From the NCBI RefSeq assembly GCF_000374645.1, contig NZ_KB894816.1:19690-83689 (forward strand): a stretch of DNA of 64,000 nt, read 5' to 3'. Both the position numbers and the translations under genes were made by a program. Below the pieces are notes generated by a model that had not been told where the DNA came from, searched no databases, and was given only the letters and a program-made list of their open reading frames with translations. This document shows positions 1-8,447 of the stretch, piece by piece. This stretch comes from Arhodomonas aquaeolei DSM 8974 (GTDB lineage Bacteria; Pseudomonadota; Gammaproteobacteria; Nitrococcales; Nitrococcaceae). The first letter of the stretch is position 1. Every line of letters starts with the position of its first letter.

Positions 1-1
1 C

Positions 2-133
2 CGGCTCTCGGGCGCCGGCGTGGGCTCGATTCACGGCGGTGGCCTGTGCACGTATGCTGACCCCGAGCGTTTCTTCTCCTACCGCCGGGACGGGCGCACC
101 GGCCGTATGGCCAGCCTGATCTGGCGGGGGTGA
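2..133 (+). CDS. pgeF: PgeF/YfiH laccase-domain protein, C-terminal fragment
   Basis: An open frame enters from the left edge and stops at TGA 131-133 (43 codons). Its end (GLCTYADPERFFSYRRDG, then TGRMASLIW) matches my memory of the C-terminus of the YfiH/PgeF family. This family includes the peptidoglycan editing factor and LACC1-like purine nucleoside phosphorylases. The metal ligands lie upstream of the window and cannot be checked. In many gammaproteobacteria pgeF follows rluD directly; here rluD lies 14 kb away at 14354-15322. Confidence 0.72.
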   Translation, partial: RLSGAGVGSIHGGGLCTYADPERFFSYRRDGRTGRMASLIWRG

Positions 134-172
134 GGTCCAGCCACCCAACCCGGCACAAGGAGACTGCGACCC

Positions 173-1120
173 ATGCAGATCATCGGCGCTGACGCCGTCG
201 CCGAGGCCCTCGCCTGGCCGGCGCTCATCGACGGCATCGAGACCCTGTTCCGCGAGGGCTGCGAGGCCCCGCCACGCCACCATCACGCGATCCCGCGCCC
301 GGGCGGCGAGGCCACCATGCTGCTGATGCCAGCCTGGGAGCACGACGGCTACATCGGCGTGAAGATGGCCCACGTCTTCCCCCAGAACGCGGAGCGGGGC
401 CTGCCGGCGATCTCCGGGGTCTACTTCCTCTGCAGCGGCGAGACCGGCCAGCCGCTGGCCTGCATCGAGGGCAGCGAGCTCACCCGCCGGCGCACCGCCG
501 CCGCCTCCGCGCTCGCCGCGCGCTACCTCGCCCGGCCTGACGCGGGACGCCTGGTGGTCGCGGGCACCGGGGCGCTGGCGCCCATGCTGGTCGAGGCGCA
601 TGCCACGGTGCGGCCGATCCGTTCCGTGGGCATCTGGGGCCGCAACCCCGAGAAAGCGCAGGCCGTCGCGGCGGACTGCCGGGAGCGGGGCATCGACTGC
701 GAGGCGGTTACGGACCTCGAGGCCGCGGTGGGCGAGGCGGACATCGTGAGCTGCGCGACGCTCTCCACCGAGCCGCTGGTCCGCGGCGGGTGGCTGCGGC
801 CGGGCACCCACGTCGACCTGGTCGGGGCGTTCCGCGCGGACATGCGCGAGAGCGACGACGAGGCCGTGCGCCGCGCGTCCGTGTTCGTGGACACCGAGGC
901 AGGGGCCCGCGGCGAGGCCGGGGACCTGCGCCAGGCCGCGGAGGCCGGTGCCTTCGACTACGACACCGGCATCCAGGCGGATCTCGCCGCACTCGCCCGC
1001 GGCACGCACCCCGGGCGGCGCGACGATGCCGAAATCACCCTGTTCAAGTCCGTCGGCGCCTCGCTGGAGGACCTGGCGGCGGCGATCACCGTCTGGCGCG
1101 CGGCCGGCGAGCCCGCCTGA
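173..1120 (+). CDS. Ornithine cyclodeaminase / mu-crystallin family protein
   Basis: A 315-residue protein of the NAD(P)-dependent ornithine cyclodeaminase/mu-crystallin family. Members include ornithine cyclodeaminase, alanine dehydrogenase and ketimine reductases. Visible features are GVKMAHVFPQN near residue 63 with the substrate-region Lys, ELTRRRTAAASALAARYL near residue 103, and a Rossmann glycine loop GTGALA near residue 131. ATG 173 follows AAGGAGAC with good spacing. The substrate cannot be read from sequence. It ends six bases from the convergent glycosyltransferase gene, so the two genes probably share a termination region. Confidence 0.85.
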   Translation: MQIIGADAVAEALAWPALIDGIETLFREGCEAPPRHHHAIPRPGGEATMLLMPAWEHDGYIGVKMAHVFPQNAERGLPAISGVYFLCSGETGQPLACIEGSELTRRRTAAASALAARYLARPDAGRLVVAGTGALAPMLVEAHATVRPIRSVGIWGRNPEKAQAVAADCRERGIDCEAVTDLEAAVGEADIVSCATLSTEPLVRGGWLRPGTHVDLVGAFRADMRESDDEAVRRASVFVDTEAGARGEAGDLRQAAEAGAFDYDTGIQADLAALARGTHPGRRDDAEITLFKSVGASLEDLAAAITVWRAAGEPA

Positions 1121-1126
1121 GCCGGG

Positions 1127-2422
1127 TCAGCGGATCTCGCGCTGGTCCCGGCGGTTGCGGAACTCGTTGCCGAGCGACGTCCCCGCCGCCCGGGCCACCC
1201 CCTTGAGCAGATCCCACTCGGCACGGATGCGGCGCAGACTCATGTGCCAGAGATCATGGTCCTCGTCCGCCGGCTCCTCGGTGCCATCCAGGTCCCGGTA
1301 CAACGCCAGCGCCCGGTCCGCGCAGGCCTCGAGGGAATAGCATCGCGCGGTCTCCGCGACCGCCGCCAGCCAGTCGTCCCAGCCCCCCTCGCGGCGGACC
1401 ATGGCGTCCTCGATCGCGGCAGCGAACGCCGCCTCGTCCGGGTCCCGCAGCAGCCGTCCGTTCTCGCCGTCGCGCACGACCTCGCGGGCACCGGGCGCGT
1501 CGATGGCCACCACCGGCAGTCCGGCCGCCATGGCCTCGGCGAGTACCACGCCCTGGGTCTCGGTGAGCGAGGCGAAGGCGAACAGGTCCATGGCCGCGTA
1601 GGCGTCGGCGAGCTCCGGCTGCACCAGCTTGCCCGGCATGTGCAGCCGGGCGGCCACGCCGGCACGCCGGCACGCCTCGCGGATCTCGTCCTCGGCCGCC
1701 CCGGCACCGACGATCACGCAGTGCGCCCGCGGTGCGTTCGCGAGCACCCGCGCCACCGCCCGGGCGAGGAAGCCGAGGTTCTTCTCGTGGGCCAGCCGGC
1801 CGACGTGGCCGATCACGAATGCGTCGGGATCGATGCCGAGCCGCCGACGGAAGGCCGCCCCGTCACCGCCACGGAAGGCGGCGAGATCCACGCCCGTGGG
1901 CACGACGTCGATGGGCGTGTGCACGCCCCGGGCGGCCAGGATACCGGCGATGCTCTCGCTGGGGGCGAATACCCGGTCGCAGAGGTTGGCGTAGCTGGTC
2001 GAGAGCTGCACCACGAAACGCCGGAGCACCGCGGAGTCCCCCGGGACGTAGTGCGTGTAGCGTTCGTACATGGTGTGGTGGGTAAACACCAGCGGCAGGT
2101 CGAACAGCGAGGCCAGCCGCAGCGCGGTCGAACCGATGAGGAACGGGTGATGCGAGTGGACGATGTCCGGCTCGAAGCGCATCACCGCCCGCTCCAGGAA
2201 GCGCGGCACCGGCAGCACCACGGAGAAGTCGCTGCCGTTGAAGTTCTGCAGCGCCGGGATGCGCACCACGTCGGGCTCGTCCCGGGGCGCATCGTCGAAT
2301 TCCGGGGCCACGACCATCACCCGGTGACCGCGGGCGCGATACATCTGCGCGAACGAGTCCACCGAGCGCGCGACGCCGCCCACGTGGGGGAGGTAGGTAT
2401 TGGTCATCATGAGGATGTTCAT
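1127..2422 (-). CDS. Glycosyltransferase family 4 protein
   Basis: A 431-residue GT-B fold retaining glycosyltransferase. The N-terminus MNILMMTNTYLPHVGG carries the acceptor-side glycine loop. The middle has a His-rich segment (SHHPF, FTHHTMYERY) like those of lipid-glycosylating GT4 enzymes. The C-terminal half has GRLAHEKN and the E-x7-E signature ETQGVVLAE. ATG 2422 overlaps the upstream hydrolase stop by four bases (ATGA), which supports this start over upstream in-frame codons and implies translational coupling. Likely role, by inference: adding a hexose to a lipid or small carrier together with the hydrolase-like protein. The substrate is unknown. Confidence 0.85.
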   Translation of the reverse strand: MNILMMTNTYLPHVGGVARSVDSFAQMYRARGHRVMVVAPEFDDAPRDEPDVVRIPALQNFNGSDFSVVLPVPRFLERAVMRFEPDIVHSHHPFLIGSTALRLASLFDLPLVFTHHTMYERYTHYVPGDSAVLRRFVVQLSTSYANLCDRVFAPSESIAGILAARGVHTPIDVVPTGVDLAAFRGGDGAAFRRRLGIDPDAFVIGHVGRLAHEKNLGFLARAVARVLANAPRAHCVIVGAGAAEDEIREACRRAGVAARLHMPGKLVQPELADAYAAMDLFAFASLTETQGVVLAEAMAAGLPVVAIDAPGAREVVRDGENGRLLRDPDEAAFAAAIEDAMVRREGGWDDWLAAVAETARCYSLEACADRALALYRDLDGTEEPADEDHDLWHMSLRRIRAEWDLLKGVARAAGTSLGNEFRNRRDQREIR

Positions 2423-4674
2423 GCCGGGGCCCTCCATTGCAGGGTCGCCGCGCCGTCCTCCGCCCGGGCGCGAACGGACGCAACCCCGGCCGGCGCGATA
2501 TCCACCCCCTCGGGCCGGCGGCGCCACTCGGCCTGCCAGCACACCTCTACGGCCCCGTTATGACCCGTCGCGGGCCGGATGTCCACCGTTACCGGACCGA
2601 AGCGTGTGGGCGTCGGGCCGAAGGACATGGGCTCGCCGGCCGCGAACCACTGGGGCGGCACCCCCGAAGCGAGCACCAGGCGCTCGCCCTCCTCGCGCAC
2701 GAACGCGTCGCGCAGGTAGACCAGCCACTCCGCCGCGGCCCAGACGTGCTGCCCGTCCCCCATGCAGCCACCCAAGGTGCGCGGGTGGATGGCCTCCGGC
2801 CACTGGCCGGTGGGCGTCGCCAGCCCGGCCACCACGCGCATGAGCTCGTGGCAGCGCGGGTCGCCGGCGCGCATGAGCACCTGCGCCAGGTGCAGGGTCA
2901 GGTAGGCGTTGATCCCGGAGTGGATCATGTCCTGGAAGAAGCCGCCGTGGACCCGGGCGTTGTCCATGAGCCAGTCCGCGGTGCCCAGCAGCCGCGCATC
3001 GCACGCCGGCAACAGCCGCAGGGGATAGCCCGCGACGAGCGCACCGACGGCGCCGGCGTCCATGCGCCGATAGGGCGATGCCGGGACCAGGGGGCGTCCC
3101 AGGCGCTCGGCATCGCGCTCGTGGCAGCGCTCCAGCGTGTCACGCAGGTCGCCGGCCTCGTCCCGGAACGCCCGGGCACGCTCGCCGTCGCCATGGCCCT
3201 CGAGCACGCCGGCGGCCGCCTCGAGGCCGGCCACCGACCAGTAGTCGTCCCAGTAGTAGTAATCGTTGGGGCCGAAGTGCTCGGCACTGAAGCCGGCAGG
3301 CAGCAGCCCCGCGTGAGCCGTCCCGCCGCCCGGCTCCGTGCGCTTGCGCGCGATCCAGCGCCCTCCGCGCCGCAGGGCCTGCAACCACGACTCGGGCAGC
3401 GCCTCGCCGGTGACCTCGTGGTAGCGCGCGAGGATCCACATGGCCTCGCCGTTGGCGTCCCACTCGCCGTCCTGGGAGTGGAAGTAACCGGTGGTGCGGT
3501 GCTGACGTTCCGGGAAGAGGCCGAGCATGCGCCGGGCGCGGGCGGTCAGGCCGGCGTGCAGCAGGGCATGCACGATGAAGGCCGCATCCCGGAACCAGAA
3601 GCGTTTGTATGTGTAGGGCCCCGGGTAGCAGTCCTCCACGGTGTGGAGCATGACGGTACGCAGGGCGTTGTCGTAGAGGAAGCGCACCCGCGCATCCGGC
3701 ACGGTGAGCCGTGCCGTCCCGGCCAGCGACTCGCGCCAGTCCCCTTCCGCCGCCGTGGCATCCGCCTCTTTCAGCGGTACACGTACGGCGAGCCGCCGCA
3801 CCCCGCCCGGCTCGATGCGGAACAGCGCCGCCGCGGTGGCGAGCCCGGTATCGCAATCGGCCACCGACGCGGCGTCCGGGTCGTCGAGGTGGATGGCGAC
3901 GTCGCCGTGACGGTAGTCGGAGACGTAGTGCCGGTCCGCGGCGGTATCGAAGCGCACGTCCCACTCCCCGTCGACGCGCCAGCCGCGGGCGTCCTCGCCG
4001 AGCACCGCGTGGTGGACGAAACTGACCCCCTCGGGGTTGTACGGCCTCAGCGCGAGGGCGAGGTGGCCACCGGACTGGGCCCGCGCCTCGTAGTGGAGTT
4101 CCAGCACCGCCCGCCCGGACTCGCGGCGCACCACCGCCCGTGCCAGCAGGCGCAGACCGTTGCGCACCACCTCCGTGACCACGGCACCGTCGTCATCGAG
4201 GTCGACGTACTGCGAGGCGTGGGTCTCACGCGAGGGGTAGAGGCGCTCGCCGTCGTCACCGAGCACCCAGGCGTCCAGCGAGGGGCCGTCGTAGAAGGGT
4301 GTGACCAGCCCACGCGGGTCCACGATGGGCAACCCCGCGTGGTCCGGCTGGCCCACGGCGGTCCAGTTGCGGTGGGTGAGGTTGACGTGGGTGACGGAGA
4401 AGGCCCGCGGCAGGAAGGCGTCGCTCGCCGGGTCGAACTGGCGCTCGATCCAGTAGGGCCACACCCAGTCCAGGTTGTGCTGGATCACCCGGGTATTGAT
4501 CAGGCCGCGGGCGTGGAAGACCACGCCCGCGCGCAGCAGCTCGATGGGCTCGGAGACCTCCGAGGGTTGGGCGAAACGCTGCAGCCGCGCGATCAGCGCC
4601 AGGGGATCGAGGAAGCCGTGGGCCCGGGCGGCCCGCCGGATGAGGAATCTCCAGGGCAGCCAGCTCCAGCGCAA
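2419..4674 (-). CDS. (alpha/alpha)6-barrel glycoside hydrolase-like protein
   Basis: A 751-residue cytosolic protein with no signal peptide. The N-terminal ~270 residues look like a beta-sandwich domain. The C-terminal part resembles (alpha/alpha)6 toroids of the GH15/GH63/debranching type. It includes a WFRDAAFIVHALLHAG helix near 355 and an acidic motif DGEWDANGEAMW near 400, a plausible site for catalytic acids. I do not recognise a characterised homologue. It starts 14 bases after the nitroreductase stop and overlaps the GT4 start, so the three genes form one operon. It could process the glucan or glycoside made by the GT4 enzyme, or be a phosphorylase or epimerase of the same fold. Confidence 0.75.
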   Translation of the reverse strand: MRWSWLPWRFLIRRAARAHGFLDPLALIARLQRFAQPSEVSEPIELLRAGVVFHARGLINTRVIQHNLDWVWPYWIERQFDPASDAFLPRAFSVTHVNLTHRNWTAVGQPDHAGLPIVDPRGLVTPFYDGPSLDAWVLGDDGERLYPSRETHASQYVDLDDDGAVVTEVVRNGLRLLARAVVRRESGRAVLELHYEARAQSGGHLALALRPYNPEGVSFVHHAVLGEDARGWRVDGEWDVRFDTAADRHYVSDYRHGDVAIHLDDPDAASVADCDTGLATAAALFRIEPGGVRRLAVRVPLKEADATAAEGDWRESLAGTARLTVPDARVRFLYDNALRTVMLHTVEDCYPGPYTYKRFWFRDAAFIVHALLHAGLTARARRMLGLFPERQHRTTGYFHSQDGEWDANGEAMWILARYHEVTGEALPESWLQALRRGGRWIARKRTEPGGGTAHAGLLPAGFSAEHFGPNDYYYWDDYWSVAGLEAAAGVLEGHGDGERARAFRDEAGDLRDTLERCHERDAERLGRPLVPASPYRRMDAGAVGALVAGYPLRLLPACDARLLGTADWLMDNARVHGGFFQDMIHSGINAYLTLHLAQVLMRAGDPRCHELMRVVAGLATPTGQWPEAIHPRTLGGCMGDGQHVWAAAEWLVYLRDAFVREEGERLVLASGVPPQWFAAGEPMSFGPTPTRFGPVTVDIRPATGHNGAVEVCWQAEWRRRPEGVDIAPAGVASVRARAEDGAATLQWRAPA

Positions 4675-4687
4675 CGCGACCTCCGTC

Positions 4688-5287
4688 TCAGGGCAGCTCG
4701 ACGAGGCTGCATTCCAGGGATTCCCGGTGGGTTACCGGGGACTCGTCCGGGTAGCCGTACCAGATCAGCGCGATCACCATCTCGATATCCGGGTCGATCC
4801 ACAGCAGGTCGTAGAAGCGGGCATCGCGGATCACCGGCCCGGTTGACCACTTCATGCCGATGCCCTCGCTCCACAGCGACAGCGCGATATTGTGGATCGC
4901 GCAGGCACAGGCGGCGTAATCCTCCCACGCCTGGAGCTCGTCGCTGGAGTGATCGCAGCTCACCGCGAGCCAGCCGGGCTTGGCCTCCCAGTTGCGGCGC
5001 TTGCCCTCGGCGGCCTCCGCCCCCTTGGTGGCGGTGAGCATCTCGGTGTTCAAGTCGATGATGCCGCGCCGGGTCTCCTCGCCGATGAGATAGAAGTGCC
5101 AGGGTTCGGTTAGGTGGTGGTTGGGGGCCCAGCGCGCGAGGTCCAGTGCCCGGAGCACGGCCTCGCGCGGCGGTGGCTCCTGGCGGAAGCGGTTGATGGT
5201 GCGCCGCGTACGGAGGAGCTCCGCCGCCTGCTCCGGTGTTGCCGCATCGGCGGCACGCACCGCGCCTGCCTGCGTCTGCGCTGCCAT
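4688..5287 (-). CDS. Nitroreductase family protein (YdjA/RutE-like)
   Basis: A 199-residue FMN-dependent nitroreductase-fold protein. The N-terminal RRTINRF matches the FMN-phosphate-binding RRSxR region of the family. WAPNHHLTEPWHFYLIG is the typical WAPSxxNxQPW-type segment, and a C-terminal IWYGYP is visible. The length fits the small single-domain subfamily. The physiological substrate cannot be inferred. It is the first gene of a three-gene minus-strand operon. Its upstream region (5288-5425) is shared with the divergent small gene at 5426. Confidence 0.85.
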   Translation of the reverse strand: MAAQTQAGAVRAADAATPEQAAELLRTRRTINRFRQEPPPREAVLRALDLARWAPNHHLTEPWHFYLIGEETRRGIIDLNTEMLTATKGAEAAEGKRRNWEAKPGWLAVSCDHSSDELQAWEDYAACACAIHNIALSLWSEGIGMKWSTGPVIRDARFYDLLWIDPDIEMVIALIWYGYPDESPVTHRESLECSLVELP

Positions 5288-5425
5288 GAACGCGTCCCCA
5301 TGCCGATCAGTGATGGATCAGGATACCATGCCGTACGCGACCCAGGCCGGCGGTACGATGGTCGGACCAACGTTGAAAGCCATCCGCGGGCTGGGTACTT
5401 TTCCCGATTTGAGGATCTTCGCGGC

Positions 5426-5905
5426 ATGGCGATAGACAGTTACCACCACTGGGCCGAGGCGGTGATTCCGCCGGAGGGGGCCGACCCGGCCTGGCTCGCG
5501 GCGCGGCTGGCGGACGCTCGCGCCACGCTGCTCCACCGTCTAGAGTTCACCAGCGCGCGACTGCGGCTGCGCGGGCTGCGCCTGCGGGTGCTGCCCCCGG
5601 CGGCGCCGGCACCCCCGGACCCGCCACCGCCGAGCCTCGGGATGACGCTGACCCTGGTCGGTGCCGCGCCGGAGCTGCGGGTGCGAGAGGGTGTCTACCG
5701 CGCCGAACGTGACGGCTGGATCCGCTGCTGGTCCGGCTACAGCCTGATCGGTGTAACCCGGGACGATACGCCGGAGACCCTTCCCGAGGATCTGGTGCGG
5801 GAGGCCACGGCATGGCTGCGCGTCTACCGCGGCCATATCGAGGACCTCGGCGCAGCGGACGCGGTGCCGCGTGGCCCGCGCGCCGGTCCCTCTTCCCTGC
5901 GCTGA
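5426..5905 (+). CDS. Hypothetical protein
   Basis: A 159-residue protein I do not recognise. ATG 5426 is chosen because a GAGG lies about a dozen bases upstream and the sequence before it looks non-coding. An N-terminal helical region (MAIDSYHHWAEA) precedes a proline-rich stretch near residue 55 (PAAPAPPDPPPP). After that comes a compact domain with WIRCWSGYSLIGV near 90 and a C-terminal helix (TAWLRVYRGHIEDL). No signal peptide or membrane segment is seen. The gene stands alone between a divergent nitroreductase and folE. Confidence 0.6.
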   Translation: MAIDSYHHWAEAVIPPEGADPAWLAARLADARATLLHRLEFTSARLRLRGLRLRVLPPAAPAPPDPPPPSLGMTLTLVGAAPELRVREGVYRAERDGWIRCWSGYSLIGVTRDDTPETLPEDLVREATAWLRVYRGHIEDLGAADAVPRGPRAGPSSLR

Positions 5906-5921
5906 ACCGCGCGCACCATGG

Positions 5922-5952
5922 TTGTACAGGCACACCCAAAACATGCTACAAA
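5922..5952 (+). promoter_or_regulatory. Putative sigma70 promoter of folE (extended -10)
   Basis: TTGTAC at 5922-5927 could be a -35 element. TGCTACAAA at 5944-5952 reads as an extended -10 (TGn-TACAAA). The spacer to the -10 is 19 bases, longer than optimal, but extended -10 promoters tolerate weak -35 elements. It lies 32 bases upstream of the folE ATG. Assigned by eye only. Confidence 0.4.
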
Positions 5953-5983
5953 CTCTTTACACACGCAGGACAGCACACGAACG

Positions 5984-6541
5984 ATGACCCACCCCCTTGC
6001 GAGCCACTTCGAGCAGATCATCACCGGCATCGGCGAGGACGTCGACCGGGAGGGCCTGGCGAAGACCCCGGAGCGCGCCGCTAAGGCGTTCGAGTACCTT
6101 ACCGAGGGCTACCAGCAGGACCTCGGCACGCTGGTCAACGGCGCACTGTTCGAGTCGGATCTCGACGAGATGATCATCGTGCGCAACATCGAGCTGTACT
6201 CGCTGTGTGAACACCACCTGCTGCCGTTCTTCGGCCGCGCCCAGGTCGCCTACATCCCGGACGGCCGCGTACTCGGGCTCTCCAAGGTGGCGCGCATCGT
6301 GGACATGTATGCCCGCCGGCTGCAGATCCAGGAACAGCTCACCCGCGAGATCGCCGAGGCGGTGCAGAGCGTCACCGGTGCCCGGGGCGTCGGCGTGCAG
6401 ATCGAGGCCCGACACATGTGCATGATGATGCGCGGGGTATCCAAGCAGAACTCGGAGATGAGCACGTCGGTGATGCTCGGCACCTTCCGGCACTCGCAGT
6501 CGACGCGCAACGAGTTCCTGCAGCTCATCAAGTCGGGGTGA
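5984..6541 (+). CDS. folE: GTP cyclohydrolase I (FolE, type IA)
   Basis: A 185-residue enzyme converting GTP to 7,8-dihydroneopterin triphosphate, the first step of folate and pterin synthesis. The zinc site is visible as CEHHLLPF near residue 75 plus the later Cys in RHMCMMMRG near 145. [10 protein letters not shown] near the N-terminus is also typical. ATG 5984 gives the normal start MTHPL; the longer upstream frame has no family similarity. Six bases separate it from folX, so the pair forms an operon. Together they lead toward dihydromonapterin. Confidence 0.96.
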   Translation: MTHPLASHFEQIITGIGEDVDREGLAKTPERAAKAFEYLTEGYQQDLGTLVNGALFESDLDEMIIVRNIELYSLCEHHLLPFFGRAQVAYIPDGRVLGLSKVARIVDMYARRLQIQEQLTREIAEAVQSVTGARGVGVQIEARHMCMMMRGVSKQNSEMSTSVMLGTFRHSQSTRNEFLQLIKSG

Positions 6542-6547
6542 CACGGG

Positions 6548-6925
6548 ATGCGCCACGAGCTCTCGCGCATTCGCATCAAGGACCTGCGCCTGCGCACGTT
6601 CATCGGCTTCAACACCGAGGAGCAGGAAAAGCGCCAGGACGTGGTGGTCAACGTCACCATCGACTACGACGCCCTGCCGGCGGCGCGCAGCGATGACGTC
6701 GACCACGCCCTGGACTACAAGGGCATCACCAAGCGCATCATCGCCCACGTCGAGGACAACCGCTTCCTGCTGCTCGAGAAGCTGGTGAGCGACATCCTCG
6801 ACATCGCCATGGCACCGCCGGAGGTCCGGCGCGCGGAGGTGGAGGTCGACAAGCCCCATGCCCTGCGCTTCTCCGACTCCGTATCGCTGGCCATGGCCGC
6901 CCATCGGGACGACGACGCGCGCTAG
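6548..6925 (+). CDS. folX: Dihydroneopterin triphosphate 2'-epimerase (FolX)
   Basis: A 125-residue tunnelling-fold protein. It resembles E. coli FolX more than the FolB aldolase: IRIKDLRLRTFIGFNTEEQ near the N-terminus, DVVVNVTIDY, HVEDNRFLLLEKL, and EVDKPHALRFSDSVS near the end. FolX epimerises dihydroneopterin triphosphate to dihydromonapterin triphosphate, the route to tetrahydromonapterin. It follows folE by six bases. Its stop TAG shares the palindrome CTAG (6922-6925) with the stop of the convergent gene. Confidence 0.9.
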   Translation: MRHELSRIRIKDLRLRTFIGFNTEEQEKRQDVVVNVTIDYDALPAARSDDVDHALDYKGITKRIIAHVEDNRFLLLEKLVSDILDIAMAPPEVRRAEVEVDKPHALRFSDSVSLAMAAHRDDDAR

Positions 6926-7500
6926 CGGTCCATCGCGTGGTATTCCGGGTTGGGCATCATGTCCACCCCGGCGGCGAGGCGGTTGGTCATGTTGAAGAAG
7001 GCGGCCACCGCGGCGATGTCCCAGATCTCGCGGTCGCTGAACCCGGTATCGCGCAGCACGTCCCGGTCCGCCTCGCCCACGGACTCCGGATCCTCGGTGA
7101 GCGCCACGGCGAAATCCAGCATGGCCACGGAACGCGCCTCGAGCTCGGCGACGCGGTAGTTCATCACCAGCATCTCACCCAGCGTCGGGTCTCCGGAGAG
7201 CGCCCGTACCGCCTGCCCGTGGGCGACGAGGCAATAGTAGCAACGGTTCACCGAGGAGACGACCACCGCGATCATCTCCCGCTCCAGGCGGCTGAGACCG
7301 GAGTCGCCGAGCATGAGCTCGTTGTAGAAGGACACGAAGTTGCGCAGCTTGTTCTGATCGAAGCTGTAGGCACGCAGCACGTTGGGCACCATGCCCAGCT
7401 TCTCCTGGCAGACGGCCAGGTAGCGGCGCATGTCCTCGTCCATGGACGCCGGGTCCATTAAGGGCAGGTCCAGGGCAGTGACGTGATCAGGCTGGGTCAT
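6922..7500 (-). CDS. Carboxymuconolactone decarboxylase / AhpD-like peroxidase-related protein
   Basis: A 192-residue AhpD-fold protein. The redox motif CYYC followed by LVAHG is present near residue 92, as in alkylhydroperoxidase D and the uncharacterised peroxidase-related branch. LSRLEREMIAVVVSSVN just before it is the family's N-terminal core helix. The likely activity is thiol-dependent peroxide reduction; this is inferred from the family and the partner reductase is unknown. ATG 7500 has GAGGAG upstream on its strand. It overlaps the folX stop tail-to-tail by four bases. Confidence 0.85.
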   Translation of the reverse strand: MTQPDHVTALDLPLMDPASMDEDMRRYLAVCQEKLGMVPNVLRAYSFDQNKLRNFVSFYNELMLGDSGLSRLEREMIAVVVSSVNRCYYCLVAHGQAVRALSGDPTLGEMLVMNYRVAELEARSVAMLDFAVALTEDPESVGEADRDVLRDTGFSDREIWDIAAVAAFFNMTNRLAAGVDMMPNPEYHAMDR

Positions 7501-7544
7501 GACGGCTCCTCCTCGCGGGGATTCACGCCCGGGGCGCGGGCGGC

Positions 7545-8447
7545 TCAACGCCGCCCGCCCACCCCGTAGCGGGTGACCAGGGCCACGCCGGCGAGCGCCA
7601 GTGCGCCGCCGGCGAATATCAGTCCCGTGGGTGTTTCGCCCAGCCACAGCCAGGCGATCAGCACCGATATCGGGGGCTGGAGATAGATGAAGCTCGTGGC
7701 GATGCTTGCAGGCAGCCGCGAGAGCCCGAAGGTATAGCATCCGTAGCCGAGCGCCATCGGAAAGACACCGAGGTACACGCCGGCGAGGGTCGGCTCCAGC
7801 GGCGCCGCCGCCACCCGCTCGGGCAGCCCCGGCAGTACCGGCAGGCTCGCCACCAGCGAGATCCACACCGCCCAGGCGAGGAACACGGTGGGCCGCTCCG
7901 CGCGCAGCACCGGCTTCTGGTAGACGAAATACACCGCGGTGACCCCGGCGGCGAGGATGATCAGCCCCACACCGCGCACGCTGCCGAGATCGAGCCCCTC
8001 GTTGAGGGTAATGACCGTCACCCCGAGCGCCCCCAGGGCCAGCCCGGCCCAGGCCGGCGGACGCAACCGTTCGCCGGCAACCAGCGCCGCCAGCAGCGCC
8101 GTGCACACCGGCACCGCCGTGATCACCAGCCCCGCGGCACTCGCGGTTATCGTCGTCTGCCCCGCGGCCAGCAGGCTCTGGTAGCCGAACACCCCGATCA
8201 GCCCGAGCACGGCGATGCGCGGCAGGAGCCGCCAGTCCGCGGGCCGGGCACGCCCGCGGGGCACGAGCACCAGCGCGAAGCACAGCCCGGCCACGGACAG
8301 ACGCAGGAACACCGTCTCCATCGGCGTGTAGTAGGCCAGGGTCGCCTTGGCCGCCGGGAAGGCGGACGCCCAGAACACCGCCGTGGCACACAGCGCCAGC
8401 AGCGCCACCGCCCGCGACCGGCCCGTCTCGTCAGCCGCGGCGCTCAC
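7545..8447 (-). CDS. EamA/DMT family transporter
   Basis: A 300-residue drug/metabolite-superfamily carrier with about ten hydrophobic helices in two EamA repeats. Visible signatures are ATAVFWASAFPAAKATL in repeat one and FPMALGYGCYTFGLSRLPAS in repeat two. A GTG start at 8447 is chosen because it overlaps the LysE stop as GTGA; the longer upstream frame is unlike the family. Probably an exporter of metabolites or amino acids, with unknown substrate. It is the last gene of a three-gene minus-strand operon (DUF192-LysE-EamA). Confidence 0.85.
   Translation of the reverse strand: MSAAADETGRSRAVALLALCATAVFWASAFPAAKATLAYYTPMETVFLRLSVAGLCFALVLVPRGRARPADWRLLPRIAVLGLIGVFGYQSLLAAGQTTITASAAGLVITAVPVCTALLAALVAGERLRPPAWAGLALGALGVTVITLNEGLDLGSVRGVGLIILAAGVTAVYFVYQKPVLRAERPTVFLAWAVWISLVASLPVLPGLPERVAAAPLEPTLAGVYLGVFPMALGYGCYTFGLSRLPASIATSFIYLQPPISVLIAWLWLGETPTGLIFAGGALALAGVALVTRYGVGGRR

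Noticed and set aside
2437..5037. Very long plus-strand open frame (866 codons) opposite the hydrolase and nitroreductase
   Set aside because: It is the antisense shadow of two recognisable minus-strand genes in GC-rich DNA, and its product is low-complexity Arg/Pro/Gly/His with no family features.
6922..6925. Shared CTAG palindrome serving as the stop codon for both folX and the convergent gene
   Set aside because: It is neat but expected now and then between tightly packed convergent genes. No function is implied.
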